From contig PBDC01000091.1 of the NCBI GenBank assembly GCA_002717185.1, positions 1-25,661 on the forward strand: a DNA stretch of 25,661 bases. The letters run 5' to 3'. Under the pieces are notes generated by a model that was not told the DNA's origin, made no database searches, and saw only the letters and a program-made list of their open reading frames with translations. The position numbers and the translations under genes are program-made. The DNA comes from Rhodospirillaceae bacterium. GTDB lineage: Bacteria; Pseudomonadota; Alphaproteobacteria; UBA8366; GCA-2717185. Of this stretch, positions 1 to 8,275 are shown piece by piece. How positions within the stretch are numbered: the stretch's first letter is position 1; every line of letters begins with the position of its first letter.

Positions 1-143
1 TCGCCCTGCGGCTTCGTGATGCCGTAGGGCGTGCGCTGCAGGATGACCGGAAAGGCCCCCGCGCCGGCCTTCGGCAGATACACAAAGGTGTTGAGCTTGA
101 TCCCATCGCGCGCCGAGACGAAGGTTTGGAAGGCACTGGTCAT
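1..143 (-). CDS. CocE/NonD-type hydrolase, N-terminal fragment (cut by window edge)
   Basis: Only the first 47 codons lie in the window; the gene continues past position 1. The visible N-terminus (MTSAFQTFVSARDGIKLNTF..., then a VILQRTPYG segment at about residues 33-41) is the typical opening of the X-Pro dipeptidyl-peptidase S15 / CocE family, where a DGI/V-LxxxxYxP strand is followed by PVIxxRTPYG. Family members are serine alpha/beta-hydrolases acting on esters or amides; the catalytic residues are outside the window, so activity cannot be judged. The ATG overlaps the TGA of the upstream M24 gene by 4 bp (ATGA), which points to translational coupling and membership of the left-arm catabolic operon. 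Family placement is fairly safe, substrate unknown. Confidence 0.75.
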   Translation of the reverse strand, partial: MTSAFQTFVSARDGIKLNTFVYLPKAGAGAFPVILQRTPYGITKPQG

Positions 144-1414
144 AGTTCGATGAAGGGCTCGAAGCCCCAATCGAAGAGCGGCCGGCCTCCATCGCGTTCG
201 ACCACGATGACGTCCTCGAGCCAAACCCGCTCGCTTTCGCCACCTGGATAGAGCAAATGCAGAGGTACAACCATGTTCTCCTGCATGGCCCAGTCTCTAT
301 TTGGCGTACCGTCCGCTTTCTTCAGTTCCAGATCCATATGTGATAGGCCGAGCCCATGAAAAAAGATCAGCACGGCATCAGCGTCAGACACACCGCATTT
401 TCGGAAGGTCTCTCGACCCATTGCTTGAATCTGACTGACGGTATTACCCGGCCGCATCGCCGCACGCACCGTCTCGGCAGCTGCATTAACCGCTGCCGCA
501 GTCTTCTTTACTGAGACGCTGGGCGTGTCTCCTACGCACCAGCTCTTGCCGCCATCCCAGCAATAGAGATCGAGTGTGCCGTGACAGTCAAACAGGATGT
601 GGCTTCCGGCCTCAACCTCGAAATCCTCCAGCCCGGTCTGCAAAGTGATCGCCGGGTCCGCGCCGCGCGGATGGCCCCAAACCATGCCGCCAGGATCACG
701 GATAAAGCCGCCTAATTCGACCGCGGCCTGGTGATAAGCACAATTAATGTCGCGCCAACTGGCGCCCTTGTCCCAGACTGCTACGGTTCGCTCTATTGCC
801 TTCTGGTTAAGTTCAGTTGACCGTCCAATCAGCGCCAGTTCTTCCCGTGTCTTAACCATGCGGGCCGACATCATAGGATCGTAGCCATCCCTCACTTCAA
901 CATCGCCGAGCCGCAACCCATACCCCATATCGTCGAAGGCGACCGCACCCGTCGTCAGGCCCAGATCGGCCAGAGCACCGCGCACGACGCTGTCCATGTC
1001 AAAGCGGTAATGCTCCCGTGCCCGCGCGATCCAATCTGCATTGCCACCATCCCGCGGAATAAACCGGTCGATGTCGCTTGCCTGCGGCGCGATATCGAGG
1101 CCCATCATCACCGCGCGGAATGGCCGGATATCCTCGATCCAGCTTGGCTGCACCATCAGACTCGATAGGTAATAATCGGCGACCACCATGATTGGATGGT
1201 CAGGCGCATGGCGCGACAGGATCACCGCGCAAGGTCGTGGCTCATCAGAATTGTGCGCGATGCCGTTGAAACCCGAAGTGTAGAAGACGTTTAACGGCGT
1301 GGTCACGACGATCCCGTCAAGCCCTCTCGCTTCCAACGCCTCCCATAGCCTGCCGATATTGCAGAACTGCCTGGGCAGCGGCCTACGTTCGAACACGTTG
1401 CTGTCGGCTTTCAT
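140..1414 (-). CDS. M24-family (Xaa-Pro peptidase / creatinase-like) protein with altered metal site
   Basis: The 424-residue protein has a creatinase-like N-terminal domain (about 20-185) and a C-terminal pita-bread M24 domain (about 190-405). Visible ligand positions are D276 and D287 (the usual 11-residue spacing), H353 in FFHGLGLSH, H359, and E400 in VWLED. The position that normally carries the first metal-binding Glu (the IEPG motif) reads MVVPLHLLYPGG, placing H386 where Glu is expected. Such changes occur in non-peptidase members of the fold, for example creatinase, so a simple prolidase call is unsafe. The ATG is preceded by a strong AGGAGG. It follows the cupin gene after 145 bp and overlaps the CocE-type gene by 4 bp. 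A role in C-N cleavage of a small molecule is inference. Confidence 0.8.
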   Translation of the reverse strand: MKADSNVFERRPLPRQFCNIGRLWEALEARGLDGIVVTTPLNVFYTSGFNGIAHNSDEPRPCAVILSRHAPDHPIMVVADYYLSSLMVQPSWIEDIRPFRAVMMGLDIAPQASDIDRFIPRDGGNADWIARAREHYRFDMDSVVRGALADLGLTTGAVAFDDMGYGLRLGDVEVRDGYDPMMSARMVKTREELALIGRSTELNQKAIERTVAVWDKGASWRDINCAYHQAAVELGGFIRDPGGMVWGHPRGADPAITLQTGLEDFEVEAGSHILFDCHGTLDLYCWDGGKSWCVGDTPSVSVKKTAAAVNAAAETVRAAMRPGNTVSQIQAMGRETFRKCGVSDADAVLIFFHGLGLSHMDLELKKADGTPNRDWAMQENMVVPLHLLYPGGESERVWLEDVIVVERDGGRPLFDWGFEPFIEL

Positions 1415-1559
1415 TCAAAGGCCTCCTGGGTCGTTTCGGGAAGACCCGACTGTGGCCACCGTCCTCCCCTTTCGCAACCCTCCTCACTGAATGGGGGAAG
1501 GTGAGGATGTTGTGGAACCTTAACGATTGCCTCTGAAGAACGCGCCCATACTCTCTCCC

Positions 1560-2084
1560 CTATTTTAAATGAGCGTCGCGCCGGTCAAATAATTTATCGT
1601 CGGCGTAGCCCATTGCCTCCGGTTTGCCGCGCCCTAGCATGACCTGGAAATAAACCGGTTCTAGGCTCTTGTTTTCGAAGCCGTGGATGACGCCGGCTGG
1701 GCAGGTGATGCATTCCCACTGACCAAGCCTCGTCCAAAGCTGCTCGCCTGCCTCGTCCTCAATAAACACGTCGAGGTAGCCCTGTAGCACGAAGAAGCAT
1801 TCCTCAACCTCATGCGTGTGCGCCGCGTTGCCCTGCCCCGGCTCCACATACATGATCGACAGGGTGAAGTTGTCGGCAGGGATCGCGTTCGGATCCTCAT
1901 GCTTGCCAGACCCGCCGGCACCGATAAAACGGTGCTGCGCACGCTTGTAGCCTTCGATCTTGGCGTCCTCAAAGGCAGCCCAATCCGGCTTCTTTTCGCG
2001 GAAGCGGCCAACATAACGATCCATGATCTCTGGGAGCGGCACGCCGATCAATTCGGGCGCACGGGCATGGCGGGCGGTACTCAT
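1560..2084 (-). CDS. Cupin domain protein
   Basis: A 174-residue single-domain cupin. Motif 1 (G..HTH.VEE......G, about residues 83-102) supplies H89, H91 and E95, and motif 2 (CPAGVIHGFEN, 128-138) supplies H134, so the full 3-His/1-Glu metal site of the conserved cupin fold is present. An N-terminal helical extension of about 65 residues precedes the barrel. The ATG has a good AAGGAG site. Cupins of this size are dioxygenases, isomerases, lyases or small-molecule sensors, and the sequence does not decide between them. Its place between a flavin monooxygenase and an M24 protein, all on the same strand, suggests a catabolic enzyme acting after ring oxidation; that is inference. Confidence 0.8.
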   Translation of the reverse strand: MSTARHARAPELIGVPLPEIMDRYVGRFREKKPDWAAFEDAKIEGYKRAQHRFIGAGGSGKHEDPNAIPADNFTLSIMYVEPGQGNAAHTHEVEECFFVLQGYLDVFIEDEAGEQLWTRLGQWECITCPAGVIHGFENKSLEPVYFQVMLGRGKPEAMGYADDKLFDRRDAHLK

Positions 2085-2171
2085 GACGATTCTCCTTGGC
2101 GGCTTATTCAGTTCAGGATACTAGGAGATTGTGGGTGGAGGGAACGAACACTGCGCGGCTTGGCGCGTGAT

Positions 2172-3503
2172 TTACTCCACGGTCTGCCGAACCGGCCGTT
2201 TCAGCCCTAAATTATCGCGCAGGGTCCGACCTTCGTATTCCACGCGGAACAGACCTCGGCGCTGCAGCTCAGGCACGACGAGGCGGGTGAAGCGTTCCAT
2301 GCCGGTGGGCACCACGGGGGCAGCGACCATGAAACCGTCGCAGCCCTTACCGCTATACCAGCCCTCCATCAGGTCGGCGACTTGGACGGGATCACCAGTG
2401 AACATGTTACCGGCCATCTGCGGCAGGATACGCTTATAGGTTTGCTGCACAGTCAGGCCTTCCTCCTGGGCGACCTGGACGATTGCATCGGCAATACCAG
2501 TAGGGCCGTGATGTCCGTCAGGCCAATTAGGCATCGGGGCGTCAACCGAGAATTCCTTCATGTTGAGCCCAGTCATCTTCGACAAGTAGTCGACGCCGAC
2601 CGCCGGCGGCACCAGATCGTCCAGTTCTCCAGCAATATCCGCCGCCTGCTGAGGTGTTTCGCCGACGATAATCGTGACGCCTGCAAGAATTTTAAGGTCG
2701 TCCGGTTCGCGCCCGTATTTGGCAAGGCGGTCCTTGAAGTTAGTGTAAAGCGCCTGGCCAGCCTCTAAATTCCCCTCGATGGCGAAGATGCAGTCCGCGT
2801 GGCGGGCGGACAGTTCACGGCCGGCCTCGGACTGGCCAGCGGAGAATACTACCGGATGACCCTGCGGCGGTCGCGGCGCGTTGAGTGGGCCTTTGACCTG
2901 GAAATGCTTTCCCTTATGGCCAAGCGCCTGGACCTTTGACGGATCGAGGAACCGACCGCTTGCTTTATCTTGCAGAAAGGCGTCGTCGGCCCAGGAATCC
3001 CAAAGGCCCTTAACGATTTCGGCGAATTCGTCCGCGCGTTCATAGCGCGTGTCGCGTGCGACATGTTCCGTATGGCTAAAGTTTAGCGCGTCATTAGCGT
3101 TAGAGGTCGTCACTAGGTTCCAACCAGCGCGGCCTCCGCTGATATGATCGAGCGAGGCGAAGCGTCGGGCGACGTGAAAAGGTGCATCATAGGTCGTGGT
3201 GGTTGTAGCGACGAGGCCGATATGCTGCGTCACCATCGCCAGCGCGGATAGCAAGGTCACGGGCTCAAACACACCCGGCCGGTCCGACGGAGAGGTGGCG
3301 GCAAACAGATCTGGCTTGTCCATGTTGCGGACGCCATTACCGTCAGCGAGAAAGAGCAGGTCCATCTTGCCGGCCTCGGCGATCTGAGCCAGCCGCGTCG
3401 CGTTACCCACGTTCGCCGCCGGATTGTCCCACGCATCAGGATGCCGCCACTCCCCCACGTGACTGCCCTGGGCGTTGGCGTTAGCGGCAAGGATCATCGG
3501 CAT
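2172..3503 (-). CDS. LLM-class flavin-dependent monooxygenase, NtaA/SnaA/DszA family
   Basis: The 443-residue length and motifs fit the NtaA/SnaA/DszA branch of bacterial luciferase-like monooxygenases, which use FMNH2 delivered by a separate reductase to oxidise substrates such as nitrilotriacetate, EDTA or dibenzothiophene sulfone. Diagnostic segments are WRHPDAW (19-25), SGGRAGWNLVTTSN (122-135) and AGQSEAGRELSARHAD (222-237), a family signature. No flavin reductase is present in this window. The gene lies 31 bp after the Mo-hydroxylase large subunit and 87 bp before the cupin, all on the same strand, consistent with one transcript. The start ATG at 3503 lacks a strong Shine-Dalgarno; a second in-frame ATG two codons later is possible. 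C-N or C-S monooxygenation is expected; the substrate is unknown. Confidence 0.87.
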   Translation of the reverse strand: MPMILAANANAQGSHVGEWRHPDAWDNPAANVGNATRLAQIAEAGKMDLLFLADGNGVRNMDKPDLFAATSPSDRPGVFEPVTLLSALAMVTQHIGLVATTTTTYDAPFHVARRFASLDHISGGRAGWNLVTTSNANDALNFSHTEHVARDTRYERADEFAEIVKGLWDSWADDAFLQDKASGRFLDPSKVQALGHKGKHFQVKGPLNAPRPPQGHPVVFSAGQSEAGRELSARHADCIFAIEGNLEAGQALYTNFKDRLAKYGREPDDLKILAGVTIIVGETPQQAADIAGELDDLVPPAVGVDYLSKMTGLNMKEFSVDAPMPNWPDGHHGPTGIADAIVQVAQEEGLTVQQTYKRILPQMAGNMFTGDPVQVADLMEGWYSGKGCDGFMVAAPVVPTGMERFTRLVVPELQRRGLFRVEYEGRTLRDNLGLKRPVRQTVE

Positions 3504-3534
3504 AGTGGGTGCATCCAGTGGTGTCGTCCGTCAT

Positions 3535-5817
3535 TCATTTATCCGCCGCCGCCTGCAGCATCCGCCAAACATTTGGCGGCGACAACGGTAGGGCCATCGG
3601 CTCCACGCCGAAACTGGCGAGCGCCTGGGCAACGGCGTTGGCGATCACGCCGCCGACCGGGATAATCTCGCCCTCGCCCGCCCCTTTGGCGCCAAGCGGA
3701 TTGTGTGGCGAAGGCACGAGCTCCAGCACAGTCGAGCGGATGCTCGGGAAGTCCGTCGCTGTCGGCAGCAAATAGTCGGCCAATGTACCGGTCAGCAGCT
3801 GCCCTTCCGCGTCGTAGACGAACTCCTCCAGCAGCGCTCCGCCAAGCCCCTGCACGATCGAACCGACGGACTGGCCGTTCAGGGTCGCCGGGTTAATCTT
3901 GCGGCCCACATCCTTGGTTGACGCGATATCAAGTACATCCACCTGTCCCGTCTTCGGGTCAACTGCAACATGAGCAGCTAGGCTACCGTAGGAGTAGGTG
4001 TATTTCTTGTTCTCAAACCGAGCCTCGACCGCAACCGGCTCGTCCGTTAAACAGCTATAGGCAACTGAATGTCCAGCAGTATTGCGGACGCCCTCGGCCT
4101 CGAACCACACCGCATCTTCGGGGCAGCCGAGCATCGTAGCGGCGATCGGCCGGAGCTTGTCCTGCAAAGCGTCCGCCGCCAGCACGATCGCTGAGCCACC
4201 CATGACCGTCGAGCGCGAATGGAACGAGCCATACCCTTCAGCAACGTACTCGGTCGATCCGTAATGCACACGTACGCTTTCAAACGGCACGCCAAGCGCG
4301 TCTCCCGCGATCTGGCCCATGATGGTCTCGATACCTTGTCCGACCCCGGCCGAGCCGAGATAGACAGTGAATGTTCCGCCGGTCTCCAAGACGATACGCG
4401 CATTCTCGCTCGGTCCCGCCGCACCGCCCTCAATGAAGCAACCAACCGACACGCCATGATAGCTTCCGTCGATGCATTGCCCTTGCAGTTTAACTTTCTC
4501 GTCCCAACCAAATTCATCCAGACAGCGGTCAAGCAGCGCATGATTATCGCCGCTGTCCAGCGACGTCACGCTCTCGAACGGCGTCATGGTAGCCAGCGGA
4601 TAGGGCATCTTATCGGCTGGCACAAGATTGCGCCGCCGCACCGCGAGAGGGTCGAGATCGAGATCCTTTGCCATGAGATCGATCAGCCGTTCACGTACGA
4701 AATCCGGCTCGAAGCGACCGGGCCCGCGATAGGTTCCGGTAGGCGTTTTGTTCGTCGTCAGAGAATAGCTGGTTAGTTGAATATGCTCGATATCGTAGGC
4801 ACCGGACATGAACTGTGCGGCGTTGCGCGGCGCGATAGAACCGTTGGTGCGTATATAGGCGCCATTATCGGTCCAGTTGGTGCCGCGCAAGGCAAGAATC
4901 TTACCGTCCCGTGTCGCCGCTATCGCCACATCGCACTCGATTTGCCGCGCATGGTTCGCCGCCATCAGATGCTCATAACGATCCTCGACCCATTTGACCG
5001 GCCGGCCGATATGCCGCGAGGCGAAGGGGACCAAGAAATCTTCGGGATAAAATTCTCCGCGCGAACCGAAGCTGCCTCCGACATCACCTTCAATCATGTC
5101 GATTTGGTCGAGATCGAGGCCCATCGTGGCAGCGAGGATTTTGCGGTTGGCGAAGGCAACTTTGGCCGCTCCCCAGACCGTTAATTTTTCCGCACTCGCG
5201 TCCCACTCCGCTACGAAGCCGCGCGGCTCCATGAAGAGCGCAGCGTGGCGTTGCACCGCAAAGGTTTCGCGACGCGTATAGTCAGCTGTTTCAAAAGCCG
5301 TGCCAGCATCGCCCTTCACCGCATTCCAGCGCATGGAGACGTTGGAGAGATGTTCGGGAAACAGCAGTGTCTCAGCCGCCTCCGCCTGGTCGCGACTGGT
5401 AATGGCGGTCAGCGGATCGATTTCGATTTCGATTAGATCGAGTGCATCCTCAGCGATGGCAGGACTATCGGCGACCACGACAGCCACCGGTTCGCCAACA
5501 TAGCGGACTTTCTCGTCCGCCAGCATCGGTTGGCAGAATGGCTCCAATTCCGGCAACGGCTGCAGCCTGATCGGCAACCGCGGCACGGTCTGGCCCAGAT
5601 CGCGCGCCGTCAGCACCACCTGCACACCATCCAGTTTCAGAGCGGCGACGGTGTCGATACCACGCAATAGGCCGTGCGCGACTGAGCTGCGCAGTATCGC
5701 TGCATGCAACTGGTTCGGCCGGTTAATGTCTGCGACAAACTGCCCACGCCCGCGCAGCAACCGCAGATCTTCGACCCGCTCAAGCGCGCTGCCGATCAGA
5801 CGATTCGGTGGACTCAC
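3535..5817 (-). CDS. Molybdenum hydroxylase, large (Mo-pterin binding) subunit, CoxL/XdhB-like
   Basis: A 760-residue aldehyde oxidase/xanthine dehydrogenase-type molybdopterin subunit, close to the usual length for separate large subunits. Pterin/Mo motifs seen are VGGSFGSRGE (246-255), TYRGPGRFEP (362-371), GSAGVGQGIET (488-498) and the C-terminal KGAGEGE (711-717) carrying the expected catalytic base E715. The CO-dehydrogenase-specific AYRCSFR loop is absent, so this is not a form I CO dehydrogenase; a hydroxylase of an aldehyde, purine or N-heterocycle is more likely. It appears to start at GTG, and that start overlaps the TGA of the 2Fe-2S gene by 4 bp. Dedicated Mo-cofactor chaperones (XdhC/CoxF type) are not in the window. 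Confidence 0.92.
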   Translation of the reverse strand: MSPPNRLIGSALERVEDLRLLRGRGQFVADINRPNQLHAAILRSSVAHGLLRGIDTVAALKLDGVQVVLTARDLGQTVPRLPIRLQPLPELEPFCQPMLADEKVRYVGEPVAVVVADSPAIAEDALDLIEIEIDPLTAITSRDQAEAAETLLFPEHLSNVSMRWNAVKGDAGTAFETADYTRRETFAVQRHAALFMEPRGFVAEWDASAEKLTVWGAAKVAFANRKILAATMGLDLDQIDMIEGDVGGSFGSRGEFYPEDFLVPFASRHIGRPVKWVEDRYEHLMAANHARQIECDVAIAATRDGKILALRGTNWTDNGAYIRTNGSIAPRNAAQFMSGAYDIEHIQLTSYSLTTNKTPTGTYRGPGRFEPDFVRERLIDLMAKDLDLDPLAVRRRNLVPADKMPYPLATMTPFESVTSLDSGDNHALLDRCLDEFGWDEKVKLQGQCIDGSYHGVSVGCFIEGGAAGPSENARIVLETGGTFTVYLGSAGVGQGIETIMGQIAGDALGVPFESVRVHYGSTEYVAEGYGSFHSRSTVMGGSAIVLAADALQDKLRPIAATMLGCPEDAVWFEAEGVRNTAGHSVAYSCLTDEPVAVEARFENKKYTYSYGSLAAHVAVDPKTGQVDVLDIASTKDVGRKINPATLNGQSVGSIVQGLGGALLEEFVYDAEGQLLTGTLADYLLPTATDFPSIRSTVLELVPSPHNPLGAKGAGEGEIIPVGGVIANAVAQALASFGVEPMALPLSPPNVWRMLQAAADK

Positions 5818-6293
5818 GACTCTCCCTCCGCGGTGCGATAGGCCGTACGCGCTTCCAGCACGGCCTCAACAATGGAGATGTATCCGGTACAGCGACAGAT
5901 GTTCCCAGACAAGGCCTCGCGCACGCGCTCGGCATCGGCGTCCGGCTCCTCACTCAGCAGCGCATGCGCCGTAGTCACCATGCCCGGCGTGCAAAAGCCA
6001 CATTGCAATGCATGATGCTTTCGGAAGGCTGCTTGCAAAGGAGTCAAACCGTTATCCCGGCTCAGACCTTCGACGGTTACAATATTTTCGCCGGCAGCCT
6101 GCACCGCCAGGGTCAGGCAAGACCGCACCGCTTCGCCGTCGACGATCACGGTACAGGCGCCACAGACGCCATGCTCGCAGCCAAGATGGGTCCCTGTCAG
6201 GCCTAGCACGTCGCGCAGACAGTCGGCCAGACTAAGGCGCGGTTCCACATCAACCTCAAGCGCTTTGCCATTGACCTCAAAGGCGACCTTCAT
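5814..6293 (-). CDS. Molybdenum hydroxylase, (2Fe-2S) small subunit, CoxS-like
   Basis: A 159-residue iron-sulfur subunit that passes electrons between the Mo site and FAD. The N-terminal plant-ferredoxin-like domain has C39, C44, C47 and C59 (GCEHGVCGAC...SC), and the C-terminal helical domain has C98, C101, C133 and C135 (QCGFCTPGM ... GNICRCTGY), so both [2Fe-2S] clusters can form. Length is normal for the family. Its ATG overlaps the TGA of the FAD subunit (ATGA), and its own stop overlaps the GTG of the large subunit, giving tight M-S-L coupling. Confidence 0.95.
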   Translation of the reverse strand: MKVAFEVNGKALEVDVEPRLSLADCLRDVLGLTGTHLGCEHGVCGACTVIVDGEAVRSCLTLAVQAAGENIVTVEGLSRDNGLTPLQAAFRKHHALQCGFCTPGMVTTAHALLSEEPDADAERVREALSGNICRCTGYISIVEAVLEARTAYRTAEGES

Positions 6294-7147
6294 GACGCAG
6301 CGTCCTGCAACGCTCGTTCGATCAGGGTTGCGACTAAGGCGCGGCGATAGTCAGGTGGGGCATGATGATCTTCTATCGGTGAAACCTCACTGGACGCAGC
6401 TTCGGCCGCTATTGCGATGGCCGCTTCATCGACAGCCGTCCCATCAATCGCCGCCTCTGCAGCACGAAGACGATGCGGCCGATCGCACGCGCCAATCACA
6501 CCTATATGAACATCCCGAGCCCGGCCCTGTTCATCGAGATCGTAATGCAGCGCAATCCCAGCCAGCGCGAAATCGCCCCTGCGCCGCGAAAACTCCCGAA
6601 ACGCCCAACGCCGTCTTTCGGGCCAGGCCGGAAAGGTGATCGCCGTCAGGATTTCATCCGCAGCCAAATCTGTCGTCATCGGCCCAAGAAAAAATTCCTC
6701 TGCCGCGACATCTCGTTCACCACCAGGTCCAAAGAGCGTCAGCCGCGCATCACAGGTCACCGCCACTCCTGGCAATTCTGCGGCAGGGTCGGCGAGCGCG
6801 AGGCTACCCCCGACCGTCCCCCGGTTGCGAATCTGGTAGTGCGCAATGTGCCGCGTCGCTGCGGAAAGCAGCGGATGCGCCCTGACCAGCTCAGCATGGC
6901 CCTCAATATCGCGCCAGCGCACGCGGGCACCTAGCGTGATGCCATCCACACCAATATCGATGCAGTCCAGCGCAGGCACATTTTTCAGGTCGATCAGCAG
7001 GGTCGGAGCCGCCATCCGGAACGCGAGAATCGGCATTAGGCTCTGCCCGCCAGCGAGTAGCATTGCGTCGTCGCCATGGTCGGCCAACAGCGCAATCGCC
7101 TCTGAAAGGCTGGCTGGCAATTTGTAGTCAAATGCTGGGAATTTCAT
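6290..7147 (-). CDS. Molybdenum hydroxylase, FAD-binding medium subunit, CoxM-like
   Basis: The 285-residue protein starting MKFPAFDYKLP has the FAD-binding segments of the CO-dehydrogenase/XDH medium subunit: AGGQSLMP (32-39) and RNRGTVGGSLALADPAAE (107-124). A longer frame reaching 7264 exists, but the family begins with M-K-x-x-x-F-x-Y, and the extension would run into the divergent amidohydrolase, so 7147 was chosen; the Shine-Dalgarno there is weak (GTGAAG). It is the first gene of the left-arm minus-strand unit and overlaps the small subunit by 4 bp. Confidence 0.92.
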   Translation of the reverse strand: MKFPAFDYKLPASLSEAIALLADHGDDAMLLAGGQSLMPILAFRMAAPTLLIDLKNVPALDCIDIGVDGITLGARVRWRDIEGHAELVRAHPLLSAATRHIAHYQIRNRGTVGGSLALADPAAELPGVAVTCDARLTLFGPGGERDVAAEEFFLGPMTTDLAADEILTAITFPAWPERRRWAFREFSRRRGDFALAGIALHYDLDEQGRARDVHIGVIGACDRPHRLRAAEAAIDGTAVDEAAIAIAAEAASSEVSPIEDHHAPPDYRRALVATLIERALQDAAS

Positions 7148-7229
7148 GACTTCACGAGACGGTAGCGAAAGGGAAGGTTCGACCGGTAGTCTATCGTCAG
7201 ATTCATTGAATGCCAGAACGGACAATGAC
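7148..7229. promoter_or_regulatory. Divergent intergenic region between Mo-hydroxylase operon and amidohydrolase
   Basis: This 82-bp gap separates two divergently read genes and must hold the left-arm operon promoter if it starts at 7147, and probably the amidohydrolase promoter. I could not find a convincing -35/-10 pair on either strand; TTCGAC at 7178 and the TTGTCC motif on the minus strand are poor matches. Regulation by an unlinked activator is possible but not shown. Confidence 0.4.
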
Positions 7230-8201
7230 ATGACCATACTCGACGGACAGCGCGTCATCGCCATCGAAGAACATTATTCCGACCCAGAGGTGACATCCCT
7301 GTTCGAGGGCATCGACGGTAACGCCGCCCGCATGATGCATGAGCAACTCGATGATATTGGCGAAGCGCGTCTCAAATCGATGGACGAGGCAGGCATCGAT
7401 ATGCAGGTCCTGTCACACGCCCCACCCGGACCACAGCGCCTTGATCAGGAGACTGCAGTCCGCGTATCCAAGGCGGCTAACGACCGGCTGCGCGATATAT
7501 GCAGTGCCCAACCCAAGCGGTTCGCTGGGTTCGGTATGTTGCCAACCCCGGACCCCGCCGCAGCCGCGAACGAGTTGGAACGCTGTGTCAACAAGCTCGG
7601 CTTCAAAGGCGCTCTTATCCATGGGCTAACTGGCGAAGAGCGGTTGTTCATTGACGACAAGCGCTTTTGGCCGATCTTCGAACGCGCCGAGGCACTAGAC
7701 GTACCGCTCTATATCCACCCGGCGATCCCGCACCCAGACGTTATGAATGCCTATTTCAAACCCTATGCCAAGGACCATCCGGGATTCCTGACTGCTGGCT
7801 GGGGATTCACCATGGAGACCGCGACGGCAGGCATCCGCATCATCCTATCCGGCGTGCTGGAAAAATATCCCGGCACCAAGATCATTTTGGGCCATCTGGG
7901 GGAGACCCTGCCTTTCCTATTGTGGCGCATCGATCTCGCCCTAAACCGCCGCGGCGCAGCCGGAGTGCCGTTCCGCGAATTATTCACGAAGCATTTCCAC
8001 GTAACGACCAGCGGCTTCTTCTCCGACCCGGCGTTGCTGTGCTGTATCCAGGAGATGGGCACCGACCGCATCTTGTTCGCCGTCGACTATCCCTTTGTGC
8101 CGCAAGAGCCGGGACCGAAATGGATGGAAGGGTTGATGCTGAACGATGCGGACAAGGCCAAGATATTGCACGGCAATGCAGAAACGCTACTCCGGCTGTA
8201 G
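7230..8201 (+). CDS. Amidohydrolase-family metal enzyme, gamma-resorcylate decarboxylase/ACMSD-like
   Basis: A 323-residue member of Amidohydrolase_2 (TIM-barrel, metal dependent). It opens with IAIEEHYSD, giving E13 and H15, equivalent to the E-x-H metal ligands of gamma-resorcylate decarboxylase; further ligands are H163 (YIHPAIPHPD) and D286 (FAVDYPF), with H222 in GHLGE as the likely catalytic His. These are the hallmarks of non-oxidative aromatic acid decarboxylases (gamma-resorcylate, 5-carboxyvanillate), though hydrolases share the fold. The frame extends back to 7146, but ATG at 7230 matches family starts and avoids overlap with the divergent operon. It diverges from the Mo-hydroxylase unit and is followed by dapF after 74 bp. 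Decarboxylation of a hydroxylated (hetero)aromatic acid is a plausible inference. Confidence 0.85.
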   Translation: MTILDGQRVIAIEEHYSDPEVTSLFEGIDGNAARMMHEQLDDIGEARLKSMDEAGIDMQVLSHAPPGPQRLDQETAVRVSKAANDRLRDICSAQPKRFAGFGMLPTPDPAAAANELERCVNKLGFKGALIHGLTGEERLFIDDKRFWPIFERAEALDVPLYIHPAIPHPDVMNAYFKPYAKDHPGFLTAGWGFTMETATAGIRIILSGVLEKYPGTKIILGHLGETLPFLLWRIDLALNRRGAAGVPFRELFTKHFHVTTSGFFSDPALLCCIQEMGTDRILFAVDYPFVPQEPGPKWMEGLMLNDADKAKILHGNAETLLRL

Positions 8202-8221
8202 AAATTGCCTACCCAAACCAT

Positions 8222-8251
8222 TGGACAGCCGCGCCGGGATGGCCATATAAC
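8222..8251 (+). promoter_or_regulatory. Candidate sigma-70 promoter for dapF-mtaB-ftsY
   Basis: TGGACA at 8222-8227 (5 of 6 to TTGACA) and TATAAC at 8246-8251 (5 of 6 to TATAAT) are separated by 18 bp. Transcription would begin near 8258, leaving a leader of about 18 nt before the dapF ATG. This would let the housekeeping genes be expressed independently of the preceding catabolic gene. Found by eye only. Confidence 0.5.
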
Positions 8252-8275
8252 GCCCGCGAAAGCGGATGGAACGCG

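Noticed and set aside
1481..1507. Inverted repeat TCCTCAC/GTGAGGA between the cupin and M24 genes as a terminator
   Set aside because: A 7-bp stem with a 13-nt loop and no T run on either side; it lies inside an apparent operon.
3535..5817. Form I carbon monoxide dehydrogenase large subunit
   Set aside because: The AYRCSFR active-site loop with its Cys is absent; only the general Mo-hydroxylase motifs are present.
7667..8275. A 203-codon upstream extension of the dapF frame
   Set aside because: It lies inside the amidohydrolase gene in another frame and resembles nothing; DapF proteins start at the MIPFTKMHGIGND segment.
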